Below, piece by piece: positions 27,073 through 37,112 of a stretch of 64,000 nucleotides of DNA. Position 1 is the first letter of the stretch; every line of letters begins with the position of its first letter. Below the pieces are notes generated by a model. It did no database searches, was not told where the DNA came from, and was given only the letters and a program-made list of their open reading frames with translations. The stretch spans positions 62,001 to 126,000 of the forward strand of contig JACMLJ010000080.1 in assembly GCA_014379625.1 (NCBI GenBank), read 5' to 3'. The position numbers and the translations under genes were made by a program. This DNA comes from Ferruginibacter sp. GTDB lineage: Bacteria; Bacteroidota; Bacteroidia; Chitinophagales; Chitinophagaceae.

Positions 27073-29907
27073 ATGATAAAAAAAAATATTATTGTATTCC
27101 TATTAATTTGTTTTTTACAAAACACCGGTGCGCAAATAAAATGGCCCGCCATTACACAAACAAACAAACCCTGGACCCGCTGGTGGTGGGAGGGGAGCGC
27201 AGTAGATAAGCCAAATTTAACGGCCGCCATGCAATTGTATCAGCAGGCTGGATTAGGTGGCCTGGAGATAACACCCATCTACGGTATTAAAGGGGCCGAA
27301 GATAAATTCATTGATTTTTTATCGCCCAAATGGATGGGAATGTTACAGCATACATTGGCGGAAGCAAAACGGTTAAACCTGGGAATAGATCTTGCCAATG
27401 CGACAGGGTGGCCATTTGGAGGACCATGGATAACGCCGGCGGATGCCTGCAAAAATGTAAACATCAAATCTTATACTTTAAAAGAAGGAGAGCAATTGAG
27501 TGAACTGGTACAATTTACCCAGCAGCCGATGGTGCGAACGGTAGGCGGTGCGGCGGTGGATATTAAATCATTATCCTACCCCATTGCCACCAATAAAAAT
27601 TTACAAACCTATGCGTTTGACCAGGTACGTTATGAAATGCCATTAACCTTAAATACTTTAATGGCCTACAGCGATAAAGGAGAAGTGCTGGATCTTACCA
27701 ATAAAGTAAACGCTGGCGGAAAACTCAACTGGACGGCCCCCTCAGGCAATTGGAAATTAACCGCTTTATTTATTGGATGGCATGGAAAAATGGTAGAGCG
27801 TGCAGCCCCAGGCGGAGAAGGCGATGTGATAGATCATTTTAATGCTGCGGCTTTAAAACATTATTTGAACAAATTCGATGAAGTATTCAAAGGCAAAGAT
27901 ATCAGTGGTATCCGTGCTTATTTTAATGATAGCTACGAGGTGGACGATGCAAGAGGGCAAAGCAACTGGACACCCGATTTTTTAGACCAGTTTAAAAAAC
28001 TGCGGGGTTACGACCTTAAAAACTATCTGCCGCAATTATTTGCAAGGGATACCACGGAGATTAGCAGGAGGGTATTGTTGGATTACCGGCAAACCGTTTC
28101 CGACCTGGTGCTCGATCACTTCACAAAGCCCTGGCAGCACTGGGCAGCGGGGCAAAAGAAATTAATAAGAAATCAATCGCATGGGTCTCCTGCGAATATA
28201 CTGGATTGTTATGCTGTTGTTGATATTCCTGAAACGGAGGGGGAGGATATTTTGCGTTTTAAGTTCGCCACTTCTACTGCCAACGTAATGGGTAAGCCCC
28301 TGGCGGCGTCGGAAACAGCCACCTGGCTGAATGAACATTTTCAATCTTCGCTGGGAGATGTAAAACAAGCGGTGGATAAATATTTTGTTGGAGGTGTAAA
28401 CCATGTGTTTTGGCATGGCACCAATTATTCGCCGCAAAATGATCCCTGGCCGGGATGGTTATTTTATGCGGCGGTGCATTTTACACCCGCCAATCCTTTC
28501 TGGAAAGATTTTGGCACACTGAATAATTATGTGGCCCGTTGCCAGAGCTTTTTGCAGCAGGGCAAACCTGATAATGACGTGTTGCTGTACTTTCCTTTCA
28601 ATGATAAAAATGCCGACCCCGGCAGGGATATGCTCCATCATTTTGATGGTATGGAAGGTTTTGGAAATACCGTGTTTAAGGAAAGCGCGGAGTGGTTGTT
28701 AAAGAAAGGGTATGCGTTTGACCTGGTTTCAGACAAACAAATTATAGAGCAGGTAAAATCACGGGGTGTTTTATTACAAACCGTAAAAAACAATTATAAA
28801 ACAATTCTTTTAAGCGATGTAAAAATTATTCCGTTGGAAACGATGGAAAAATTAATGGCACTGGCAACCAATGGGGCGACCATTGTTTTTCATCAGCATT
28901 TGCCAAATGATGTGCCGGGGATGTTTCAGTTGCAACAACGGAAAAAGAAGCTGGAAGCCATCATCGATGCTTTATCCTTTTCAACCACCGGCAACGCGGT
29001 AAAAAAAGCCAGGGTTGGCAAAGGTTTCTTTTTAGTGGGCGATCAGTTGGATGAACTGATGAGTGAGGCGAAAGTGGTAAGGGAAATATTGGTGGATAAG
29101 GGCCTCCAGTACAACCGGCGCAGTTATAACGGGGGGCACTATTATTTTATCAGTAACCCGGGTAAACAACCCGTCAGTGAATGGGTACCTTTGCAATCAA
29201 CAGAAAAAAATATAGCGCTGTTTAACCCGATGGTTGCAACCAATGGCCTGGCCAAAAGAAGGTTGAATAATGGTACCGTTGAAGCATACCTGCAATTGCA
29301 GGCCGGCGAAAGCTGTATTTTAAAAACAGCCAATACCACCATCACCGGCAAAGGCTATCCTTATTATAAAGCAGCATCGGCACCAGTAGCAATAAAAGGC
29401 ACCTGGGCAATACAGTTTATAAAAGGCGGGCCTTCACTACCGCCAAATGTCGAAACAGGCGAATTGGGGTCATGGACTGATTTAACTGGTGATGAGGTAA
29501 AGAAATTTAGCGGTACCGCTAAGTATAGTATCCGGTTTGCGAAGCCTGCGGGCACAGCCTCCTCCTATTTACTCGACCTGGGAAATGTACAGGAAACGGC
29601 TGAAGTATGGTTGAATGGAATTAAATTGCAAACATTGATTGGCCCCACTTTTAGCCTCAGCCTTAATGCCGCATTGCTGCAACAGAATAATTTGTTACAG
29701 GTTTTTGTTACCAACGGAATGCCCAACAGGATAGTGGACCTTGAAAAACGTGGTGTGAAATGGAAGAAATTTTACAATACCAATTTCCCGGCCCGTTTAG
29801 CGCAAAACCGAGGCAGTGATGGAATATTTACAGCAATTAAATGGCAACCCAAGGCTGCGGGTTTACTTGGGCCGGTAACGCTAACACCGGTTGTATTGGA
29901 GCACTAA
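27073..29907 (+). CDS. GH106 alpha-L-rhamnosidase
   Basis: Inverting enzyme that removes terminal alpha-L-rhamnose, which in rhamnogalacturonan alternates with galacturonate in the backbone and also caps side chains. Seen: signal peptide (MIKKNIIVFLLICF...TGAQ), the family's N-terminal signature TRWWWEGSAVDKPNLTAAM with GLGGLEITPIYG, IDLANATGWPFGGPW, NDSYEVDDARGQSNWTPDF, and a C-terminal jelly-roll (YLLDLGNVQETAEVWLNG). About 944 residues. I prefer ATG 27073 because the signal peptide starts there; the upstream in-frame ATG 27046 falls in a REP hairpin. Products of PL11/GH105 would be its substrates. Confidence 0.88.
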   Translation: MIKKNIIVFLLICFLQNTGAQIKWPAITQTNKPWTRWWWEGSAVDKPNLTAAMQLYQQAGLGGLEITPIYGIKGAEDKFIDFLSPKWMGMLQHTLAEAKRLNLGIDLANATGWPFGGPWITPADACKNVNIKSYTLKEGEQLSELVQFTQQPMVRTVGGAAVDIKSLSYPIATNKNLQTYAFDQVRYEMPLTLNTLMAYSDKGEVLDLTNKVNAGGKLNWTAPSGNWKLTALFIGWHGKMVERAAPGGEGDVIDHFNAAALKHYLNKFDEVFKGKDISGIRAYFNDSYEVDDARGQSNWTPDFLDQFKKLRGYDLKNYLPQLFARDTTEISRRVLLDYRQTVSDLVLDHFTKPWQHWAAGQKKLIRNQSHGSPANILDCYAVVDIPETEGEDILRFKFATSTANVMGKPLAASETATWLNEHFQSSLGDVKQAVDKYFVGGVNHVFWHGTNYSPQNDPWPGWLFYAAVHFTPANPFWKDFGTLNNYVARCQSFLQQGKPDNDVLLYFPFNDKNADPGRDMLHHFDGMEGFGNTVFKESAEWLLKKGYAFDLVSDKQIIEQVKSRGVLLQTVKNNYKTILLSDVKIIPLETMEKLMALATNGATIVFHQHLPNDVPGMFQLQQRKKKLEAIIDALSFSTTGNAVKKARVGKGFFLVGDQLDELMSEAKVVREILVDKGLQYNRRSYNGGHYYFISNPGKQPVSEWVPLQSTEKNIALFNPMVATNGLAKRRLNNGTVEAYLQLQAGESCILKTANTTITGKGYPYYKAASAPVAIKGTWAIQFIKGGPSLPPNVETGELGSWTDLTGDEVKKFSGTAKYSIRFAKPAGTASSYLLDLGNVQETAEVWLNGIKLQTLIGPTFSLSLNAALLQQNNLLQVFVTNGMPNRIVDLEKRGVKWKKFYNTNFPARLAQNRGSDGIFTAIKWQPKAAGLLGPVTLTPVVLEH

Positions 29908-30119
29908 TATTTTTAAATAGTGGTAAAAAAAGTAAATAATTTTTATTATGCACTTTGTTCATGGGTAAAAGCCCGCGGTTTTTAAAAATGATTTCCATTC
30001 GATTGCCCAGGCTTCCTCTCCCTGACCTTTCCCGTCAGACAGGCTTTGGAGAGGCGGGGCTGAAAGCAATTTAAACACACTTAATTATTGATATTATATT
30101 GAATCATTCAAACAATCTT

Positions 30120-30557
30120 ATGATGCACCGATTTTTATCCCTTTTGTTGCTTGTGTTTTTTTTCAGCACAACAATCACTGCACAATCAAAACAGGAAAAA
30201 GCCGTAGCCGCAGCAGTGGAGGCATTGCGCAAAGCCATGGTAGATGCTGATAAAGCTACGCTGGAAAAACTGTCACACGATTCGCTGAGCTACGGGCATT
30301 CCGGCGGCAAGGTAGAAAGCAAGGGCTCATTTGTAGAAAATATTGTCAATGGTAATTCCGATTTTGTAACGATTGATTTAACCGGTCAAACTATTTATGT
30401 ATCGGGCAAAACGGCCATCGTTCGTCACAGGCTGAGTGCAACCACTAAGGATAAAGGTAAAGAACCGGGTACGGTTAACCTCGCTATTTTAAGCGTGTGG
30501 GAAAAGGATAAAAAAGAATGGAAGATGCTGGCAAGACAGGCTGTAAAGTTGCTGTAA
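30120..30557 (+). CDS. Exported DUF4440/SnoaL-like (NTF2 fold) small protein
   Basis: Signal peptide (MMHRFLSLLLLVFFFSTTITAQ) followed by an NTF2-like cone fold of about 120 residues (AVEALRKAMVDADKATLEKL, LSYGHSGGKVESKGSFVENI, TAIVRHRLSA, WKMLARQAVKL). ATG 30120 (or 30123) is chosen; the longer frame would need TTG at 30099 upstream of the signal peptide. No catalytic residues are evident and the family has mixed roles. It stands alone between GH106 and GH43, with spacers of 212 and 121 bases. The upstream spacer has a small inverted repeat (CTCTCC..GGAGAG). Function in glycan breakdown is unknown. Confidence 0.8.
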   Translation: MMHRFLSLLLLVFFFSTTITAQSKQEKAVAAAVEALRKAMVDADKATLEKLSHDSLSYGHSGGKVESKGSFVENIVNGNSDFVTIDLTGQTIYVSGKTAIVRHRLSATTKDKGKEPGTVNLAILSVWEKDKKEWKMLARQAVKLL

Positions 30558-30678
30558 CTGGCACAAGTAAAACGCTTATTGTCATTGCCAAATAATTCGG
30601 CACCGGTCATTGGGATTAAGCTTTCATTTTACGAATAAGGTAACACTATCATTAAGTAGAAATACGGATACTTAAAAA

Positions 30679-31683
30679 ATGAGAAAAATATTTTACACAT
30701 TTGCATTAGTTAGTATGTTTCAATTGCCGCAGCAATTGAATGCGCAGCAACCGGCACCTAAGCCACTCTATATCGACCCTGTTTATGATGGCGCCGCAGA
30801 CCCTGTGATTGTCTGGAACAAAAAGGCAAAACAGTGGTGGATGCTGTACACCAACCGTCGCGCCGCCAATACTACAGACACCGCAGGCGTAAGATGGGTG
30901 CATGGTACATTGATAGGTATTGCGGTTTCAAAAGATGGACTCAAATGGACATACAAAGACACGGCAAATATTAATTACCGGCCGGATAGTGGCTATACAT
31001 TCTGGGCGCCTGATGTAATTGAAAATAAAGGTATCTATCACATGTATCTCACTTATGTGCCGGGTACTTTCAATGACTGGAACCATCCAAGGGATATATT
31101 GCATTTAACCAGTAAAGATTTACTAAACTGGAAATATGAATCAACATTGAAACTCGCCAACCAGAAAGTGCTGGATGCATCGGTATTTAAATTGCCGGAC
31201 GGCACATGGCGCATGTGGTACAATAACGAGAAGGATGGAAAATCTATGTATTATGCCGATAGCAAAGACCTGTACAACTGGGTGGACAAAGGAAAAGCTA
31301 TTGCGGCAAAGGGGGAAGGGGCAAAAGTTTTTAAATTTCAAAACAAATACTGGATGATAGTAGATGTATGGAAAGGGATGGAAATATACTATTCAGATGA
31401 CCTGTTAAAATGGACAAAACAATCAACCAGGATTTTAGAGCAACCGGGCAATGGTTTGGATGACCAGGCGATTGGCGGACATGCCGACGTGGTAGTTAAT
31501 GATAACATGGTTTACGTTTATTATTTTACACACCCCGACAGGGAAAAAAATAACGTTGCCAATGCTGGTCCAATCAATTCCCGCCGGAGTGTAATACAGT
31601 TAACCCAATTATTTTATAAAAACGGAGAACTGGTTTGTGACAGGGATAAACCGGTAACTTCAAAATTAAAACCGGCCAGGTAA
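30679..31683 (+). CDS. GH43-like five-bladed propeller glycosidase
   Basis: Likely arabinosidase, xylosidase or galactosidase working on side chains. Seen: signal peptide (about 1-22, QLNAQ), VYDGAADPVIVWNKKAKQWW with Asp41 at the usual catalytic-base position, SGYTFWAPDVIENKGIYHMY, and DASVFKLPDGTWRMWYNNE. The 334-residue size fits a single propeller with no added binding module. GH43 and related clan members share this fold, so the family call is firmer than the specificity. It precedes GH115 by 13 bases. Confidence 0.82.
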   Translation: MRKIFYTFALVSMFQLPQQLNAQQPAPKPLYIDPVYDGAADPVIVWNKKAKQWWMLYTNRRAANTTDTAGVRWVHGTLIGIAVSKDGLKWTYKDTANINYRPDSGYTFWAPDVIENKGIYHMYLTYVPGTFNDWNHPRDILHLTSKDLLNWKYESTLKLANQKVLDASVFKLPDGTWRMWYNNEKDGKSMYYADSKDLYNWVDKGKAIAAKGEGAKVFKFQNKYWMIVDVWKGMEIYYSDDLLKWTKQSTRILEQPGNGLDDQAIGGHADVVVNDNMVYVYYFTHPDREKNNVANAGPINSRRSVIQLTQLFYKNGELVCDRDKPVTSKLKPAR

Positions 31684-31696
31684 AGGAATATAAATA

Positions 31697-34222
31697 TTGA
31701 AACATAAATTATATACAATATCCCAAAAGATAACTGCATTGGTGGTGATCTTCTCATTGTTTCAGTTAACTATTGCCGGGCAGGAAAATACCCTCGTGGT
31801 AAACAATAGAGAAACAAGCTACACTTTCCCGGTCGCAGCTAAGGCTACCATGCCTGCTTTTTTTTATGATCCTAAAGATGCAGTAGTAATAAAAATTGCT
31901 GCTGAAGCTTTTGCGCAGGATGTAAAAACCATTACCGAAAAGCAAATCCGTCTTTTACCTGGCGGAAGCATTTCCGGTAAGTACGCTATCGTAGCCGGCA
32001 CTATTGGCCGGTCGACTTATGTTGATGCACTCATTGCCTCAAAAAATATAAATGTAAAAGCCATACTCAATCAATGGGAGCGGTTTGTTATCACCGTGGT
32101 AACCCCTGCTAACGCTCCCTCAAAAAAAATATTGGTCATTGCAGGCAGCGACAGGCGGGGCACAGCATTTGGTATTTTTCATTTGTCAAGGATGATGGGT
32201 GTATCTCCTTTTGTATGGTGGGCGGATGTAACGCCCGTAAAGCGAAAGCAATTGTTTGTATCAGGGTCTTACACTTCATCTGCGCCCTCCGTACAGTATC
32301 GTGGTATCTTCATAAACGATGAAGACTGGGGGCTGCAACCCTGGGCGGCCAAACAGGTGGATACTGCCATTAAAGATATCGGCCCTAAAACTTATGCGAA
32401 GGTTTTTGAACTGCTGCTCAGGCTAAAAGCCAATTATATCTGGCCGGCGATGCACCCATGCACCAAAGCATTTTATTATTACAAGCAAAATCCTAAAGTT
32501 GCGGATGATTATGCCATCGTTGTTGGCGGCAGTCATTGTGAACCGATGCTTCGTAATAATGTATGCGAATGGGCAGAAACTTACCAGGAAGAATATGGCA
32601 GGAAGCCTGGGGAATGGCGCTATGATGTGAATAAGGATGAAATTTATGCCTATTGGAATGACAGGATAAAAGAAGCGGTTAATTACGAGTCTGTTTTTAC
32701 GGTGGGGATGCGTGGTGTGCATGATGGTAGCATGCCCGGGCCCAAAGACCCGGTCGAAAAAGTAAAACTGCTACAAACAGTGATTGCAGATCAACGGAAA
32801 ATATTGAACCTTAATTTTGGTAAACCCGCCTCCTCTTTGCCCCAGATATTTGTACCCTACAAAGAAGTGCTGAGTTTATACAGGAGGGGATTGAAGTTAG
32901 AAGAAGATGTCACCATCATCTGGCCGGATGATAATCATGGATATATCCGGCAGTTACCAGGTGAGGCAGAAAGAAAAAGAATTGGCGGTCATGGGGTATA
33001 TTACCATCTGTCGTACTGGGGGGCGCCGCAGGATTACCTTTGGCTGTCTTCAATTTCGCCTTCATTGATCGCTTATGAAATGGAGAAGGCTTACAGGCAG
33101 GGGGCCGGCAAACTTTGGGTGTTCAATGTGGGGGATATAAAACCCGCTGAACTGGAATTGCAGTTTGCTATGGATATGGCATGGGATGTAAACAAATGGT
33201 CGGCAGCCAATGCATTTAGCTATACAAATAGCTGGGCCTCGGAAATATTTGGTGATGCCCTTGCAGTTGAAATTGCAGCAATAAAAAATGAATATTATTT
33301 ACTGGCTGCATCCGGCAAACCGGAGCATATCAATACTATTAATTTTACCCATACACAGTTGCAGGAAAGATTGGACCGGTATGCCGCACTGGACCAGGAA
33401 GCTCAGCAAATAAAGGTTAGGTTACCTGCCTCATTGCAGGATGCTTATTTTCAACTGGTGTTGTATCCTGTTTTGGGAGCAAAGCTGATGAATGAAAAAA
33501 TATTATTTGCAAAAAGCAGTTTCCGCAAGGATCAACCGGCAACAGATGCTGAATATTGTTCGCTCCGGTCAACAAAAGCATTTGACAGCATCCGGTTCAT
33601 TACCAATATCTATAATAAAGAAATGGCCAATGGTAAATGGGATAATATAATGAGCTGGCATCCCCGTGAACAGGCGGTGTTTAAAATGCCCCCTTTATAT
33701 AATGACGTGAATGAAAAAAAAAGGGATTCTTTAGCCATCGCCTTTTCTAATGCACCCATTCCCAACCTTCAATTACATGCAGTTGATGCTGAAATTAAAA
33801 GTGCAGATAGTTTTATTGAACTGCGAAAAATAAAAGGGATCGGCATCAGTGGCGGTGCAATAGCTTCCTACCTGCTAAACGGTAAAACTGGTGATACAGC
33901 GGGCGCATATATTGAGTGGGGAGTTTCTTTACCTGCAGGGGAATATACTGTGATTGTAAAATGCCTGCCCGTTTTTGATGTAAATAAATCAGCCTTTTTA
34001 AGATATAGAATTGCGGTGGAAGGGGATGGGGAAGCCACGGTAAATGTTCATACCGAAGCAGACAGCAGGGTATGGCGGGAGAACGTAACGAGGGGTTACA
34101 GTATGGGAAAAAGTACACATGTATTCAAAGAGAAGAAAACCAGCATTCGGATTTACTTTCAGGATCCGGGCCTGGTGATTAGTACGATAGAGTTTTTTAA
34201 ACAAAAACGATTGAATCAATGA
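31697..34222 (+). CDS. GH115 alpha-glucuronidase, probable UUG start
   Basis: Removes (4-O-methyl-)glucuronic acid from side chains. Seen: signal peptide ending ...LFQLTIAGQ, SDRRGTAFGIFHLSRMMGVS followed by PFVWWADVTPVKRK, YRGIFINDEDWGLQPWA, VTIIWPDDNHGYIRQLP and GGHGVYYHLSYWGAPQDYLW, the hallmark stretch of GH115. The 841 residues match the family. Start: TTG 31697, preceded by AGGA at 31684-31687 and bounded by an in-frame stop at 31691-31693. The signal peptide contains no Met, so TTG (or less likely ATA) must initiate. The stop overlaps the next start by ATGA, indicating translational coupling with GH2. Confidence 0.93.
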   Translation: MKHKLYTISQKITALVVIFSLFQLTIAGQENTLVVNNRETSYTFPVAAKATMPAFFYDPKDAVVIKIAAEAFAQDVKTITEKQIRLLPGGSISGKYAIVAGTIGRSTYVDALIASKNINVKAILNQWERFVITVVTPANAPSKKILVIAGSDRRGTAFGIFHLSRMMGVSPFVWWADVTPVKRKQLFVSGSYTSSAPSVQYRGIFINDEDWGLQPWAAKQVDTAIKDIGPKTYAKVFELLLRLKANYIWPAMHPCTKAFYYYKQNPKVADDYAIVVGGSHCEPMLRNNVCEWAETYQEEYGRKPGEWRYDVNKDEIYAYWNDRIKEAVNYESVFTVGMRGVHDGSMPGPKDPVEKVKLLQTVIADQRKILNLNFGKPASSLPQIFVPYKEVLSLYRRGLKLEEDVTIIWPDDNHGYIRQLPGEAERKRIGGHGVYYHLSYWGAPQDYLWLSSISPSLIAYEMEKAYRQGAGKLWVFNVGDIKPAELELQFAMDMAWDVNKWSAANAFSYTNSWASEIFGDALAVEIAAIKNEYYLLAASGKPEHINTINFTHTQLQERLDRYAALDQEAQQIKVRLPASLQDAYFQLVLYPVLGAKLMNEKILFAKSSFRKDQPATDAEYCSLRSTKAFDSIRFITNIYNKEMANGKWDNIMSWHPREQAVFKMPPLYNDVNEKKRDSLAIAFSNAPIPNLQLHAVDAEIKSADSFIELRKIKGIGISGGAIASYLLNGKTGDTAGAYIEWGVSLPAGEYTVIVKCLPVFDVNKSAFLRYRIAVEGDGEATVNVHTEADSRVWRENVTRGYSMGKSTHVFKEKKTSIRIYFQDPGLVISTIEFFKQKRLNQ

Positions 34223-37083
34223 AGAAATTACAATTGTTCCTCACGGTTAGCATGGGCTGTATGCTGTTGCCCCATGGCTATGCGCAACAAAAACAAATTC
34301 AATACCTCTCCGGCACCGATACAAAGCACACGGTGCAATGGGATTTTTTTTGTACTGCCGGTCGCAACAGCGGGGAATGGAAAAAGATTGAAGTACCCAG
34401 TTGCTGGGAGCAGCAGGGCTTTGGCAATTATAATTATGGCCGTGATTATAAAACCAATGGTAAGAATGCAAGGTTTAATGATGAACAGGGCATCTACAAA
34501 TACCAGTTCAAAGTACCCGCCACGTGGAGGGGCAAAAAGATCAACATTGTTTTTGATGCCAGCATGACGGATACCGAAGTTAAGATAAATGGTAAGTCGG
34601 CGGGGGCCATTCACCAGGGTGCCTTCTATCGTTTCAAATATGATATTACGGCCCTGCTGAATTTTGATAAACCCAATACGCTGGAAGTAACGGTAAGTAA
34701 AATGAGCGCCGACGCCAGCGTGAACAATGCAGAGCGCCTGGCCGATTACTGGGTTTTTGGCGGCATCTTTCGCCCGGTATTTTTAGAAGCGGTTCCAAAA
34801 CAATTTATTGAATATGTTGGCATAGACGCAAAAGGGGATGGGAAATTTGCTATGCAGGTGTGGGCAAAAGGACTGGCACAAAATGCCACCATCATTACCA
34901 CCATCACCGATATAAATAAAAAACTTGTCTCCACTGCCAAAACTGTTGTTGTAAAATCAGACAGCTTTACCCTTGTAAATGCGCAGGTAAACAATATAAA
35001 AACCTGGACTTCAGAAACTCCCCATCTTTACAATGCCAATGTGGTACTGCAAGACGCCGCAGGGAAGAAATTATACGAGCTGAATGAAAAATTTGGTTTC
35101 AGAACCATTGAGATCAGGTACGGACAAGGTGTGTACATCAACGGAACACAGGTAAAATTTAAAGGCACCAACCGTCATTGCTGGTGGCCCGAAACTGCCA
35201 GGGCATTGAGCGATGACCAGCAGTTGCAGGATGCATTACTGCTGAAAGAAATGAACATGAATGCCGTGCGTTGCAGCCATTACCCGCCCGATAAATTATT
35301 TTTACAACTCTGCGATTCGCTGGGGATCTATGTATTGAATGAACTGGCAGGATGGCAAAAATTTTACTCTTCAAAAGCGGGCGAACCCCTGGTGAAAGAA
35401 TTAGTGTTGAGGGATTTGAACCATCCCTCGATTATATTTTGGGATAACGGCAATGAAGGCGGTACCAACAAAGACCTGGATGATGATTTTGTGAAATGGG
35501 ATTTTCAACAGCGCCCTGTTATTCATCCGCACCACCGCCCCGGTAACCAGTTCAATGGTATTGATTGTAACCATTATGAAGATTATTACAGTACCCAAAA
35601 AATATTGAACGATTCCCTGATCTACATGCCCACCGAATTTTTACATTCGCAGGATGATGGAGGAGCTGCCGCGGCGATGGAAGATTTCTGGAACCTGCAT
35701 TGGAAGTCGCAGAAATCGGCCGGTGGTTTTATATGGGCAATGGTAGATGAAGGCGTGGTGCGCACTGATTTGAATAATATGCTGGATGCAAACGGTTTAA
35801 ACGCGAATGATGGCATCATGGGGCCGCACCGCGAAAAGGAAGGGAGCTTTTACGCACTGCGTGAAATATTTTCTCCCATCCGGTTAAATATGCCTGCGCA
35901 GTTGCCCGACGACTTTAATGGACAAATACCACTGGATAACCGTTTTCATTTCACCAATGCCAATCAGTGTACCTTCTATTGGGCATTGGTAAATTTCAGT
36001 AAGCCCTTCGACCGGCTCGACGGTTACCTGGTAAAACAAAAAGGAACGATCACCTCGCCCGATATTGCTGCAACAAAACAAGGCATATTACGTATTAACC
36101 TGCCGGCCGACTATAAAAATTATGATGCGCTGGTAGTGATGGCCAAAGATAATTTTGGCAAAGAAGTGTATAAGTGGACATCAAAAATAAAGAACAATAT
36201 TTCCCTGCTTACTGATTTTGTAACGGTTAAGAACGAAGCTACTGCTATCACGGAAACCGATACGGTGTACACTATTACCGGTGGCGAAGTAAGTGTAGTG
36301 CTGGATAAAAAAACCGGCAACCTGGTTACTACTAAAAATACCGCCAACGATTATACGCTTTCGTTCAACAATGGTCCTGTGCTGGTGAAAGGTAATGCAG
36401 TCCTTGCTTCCTCCAAAACTTATAAAGAGGGGAATGACCAGGTAGTTGAATTTACCTACAGCGGCAACATGAAATACACGAAATGGAAAATCAATGCAAG
36501 CGGGTGGACTACACTGGAGTACGAATACAATATCGAAGGTGACCAGCCCTTTGCAGGCATCAGTTTTAATTACCCGGAAAATTATATCCTGGGCAGCAGG
36601 TGGTTGGGTAAAGGCCCGTACCGCCAGTGGAAGAACCGTTTGCAGGGCATGCCCGTGAATGTATGGCAGAATGTTTATAATAATACCCATACCGGGTATG
36701 CCGCCCAGGTTTACCCGGAATTTAAAGGTTACTATGGAGAGATTAGCTGGATGGAACTGAGTACAGTGGAAGGCAAATTGTATATCGCCAGTAAGGACAG
36801 TGGATTGTTTGTGCGGCTCTTTGATTTTTATGCGTTGAGCAGCGCTACCAAACCGCATCCTGAATTACCGGTGGGTAATATTTCTTTCCTGGATTGTATT
36901 CCTCCCATTGGAACCAAACTTGCGACAGGCCTCACCACCAACACCAGGGTATATGGCCCGCAAAGTGAACTGAACCATTTGACCGGCAATAAAAAGCGCA
37001 CGCTGTATTTCTATTTCGGGATGCCCAAAACAAGCAACAACAAAGAGCAATACAGCCGGCCGGTGGTGGATAATGTGTTTTAA
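34219..37083 (+). CDS. GH2 beta-galactosidase/beta-glucuronidase-type enzyme
   Basis: Retaining exo-glycosidase. Seen: signal peptide (about 1-22, HGYAQ), N-terminal jelly-roll with IEVPSCWEQQGFGNYNYGRD, immunoglobulin-like domain, and a TIM barrel with GTNRHCWWPETARALSDD, MNAVRCSHYPPD, acid/base Glu413 in FWDNGNEGG and probable nucleophile Glu473 in MPTEFLHSQDDGG. The C-terminal third is a beta domain (GKGPYRQWKNRLQGM). 954 residues, typical for large Bacteroidota GH2. It overlaps GH115 by four bases. Galactose, glucuronate or another sugar cannot be decided by eye; coupling with an alpha-glucuronidase suggests a shared side chain. Confidence 0.92.
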   Translation: MKKLQLFLTVSMGCMLLPHGYAQQKQIQYLSGTDTKHTVQWDFFCTAGRNSGEWKKIEVPSCWEQQGFGNYNYGRDYKTNGKNARFNDEQGIYKYQFKVPATWRGKKINIVFDASMTDTEVKINGKSAGAIHQGAFYRFKYDITALLNFDKPNTLEVTVSKMSADASVNNAERLADYWVFGGIFRPVFLEAVPKQFIEYVGIDAKGDGKFAMQVWAKGLAQNATIITTITDINKKLVSTAKTVVVKSDSFTLVNAQVNNIKTWTSETPHLYNANVVLQDAAGKKLYELNEKFGFRTIEIRYGQGVYINGTQVKFKGTNRHCWWPETARALSDDQQLQDALLLKEMNMNAVRCSHYPPDKLFLQLCDSLGIYVLNELAGWQKFYSSKAGEPLVKELVLRDLNHPSIIFWDNGNEGGTNKDLDDDFVKWDFQQRPVIHPHHRPGNQFNGIDCNHYEDYYSTQKILNDSLIYMPTEFLHSQDDGGAAAAMEDFWNLHWKSQKSAGGFIWAMVDEGVVRTDLNNMLDANGLNANDGIMGPHREKEGSFYALREIFSPIRLNMPAQLPDDFNGQIPLDNRFHFTNANQCTFYWALVNFSKPFDRLDGYLVKQKGTITSPDIAATKQGILRINLPADYKNYDALVVMAKDNFGKEVYKWTSKIKNNISLLTDFVTVKNEATAITETDTVYTITGGEVSVVLDKKTGNLVTTKNTANDYTLSFNNGPVLVKGNAVLASSKTYKEGNDQVVEFTYSGNMKYTKWKINASGWTTLEYEYNIEGDQPFAGISFNYPENYILGSRWLGKGPYRQWKNRLQGMPVNVWQNVYNNTHTGYAAQVYPEFKGYYGEISWMELSTVEGKLYIASKDSGLFVRLFDFYALSSATKPHPELPVGNISFLDCIPPIGTKLATGLTTNTRVYGPQSELNHLTGNKKRTLYFYFGMPKTSNNKEQYSRPVVDNVF

Positions 37084-37112
37084 TACCTGGCATCATTTCA
37101 AAAAGTAATTAT

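Noticed and set aside
36181..36858. 225-codon open frame on the minus strand
   Set aside because: Lies wholly inside the GH2 gene at 34219, shows no recognisable family and has the composition of a shadow frame.
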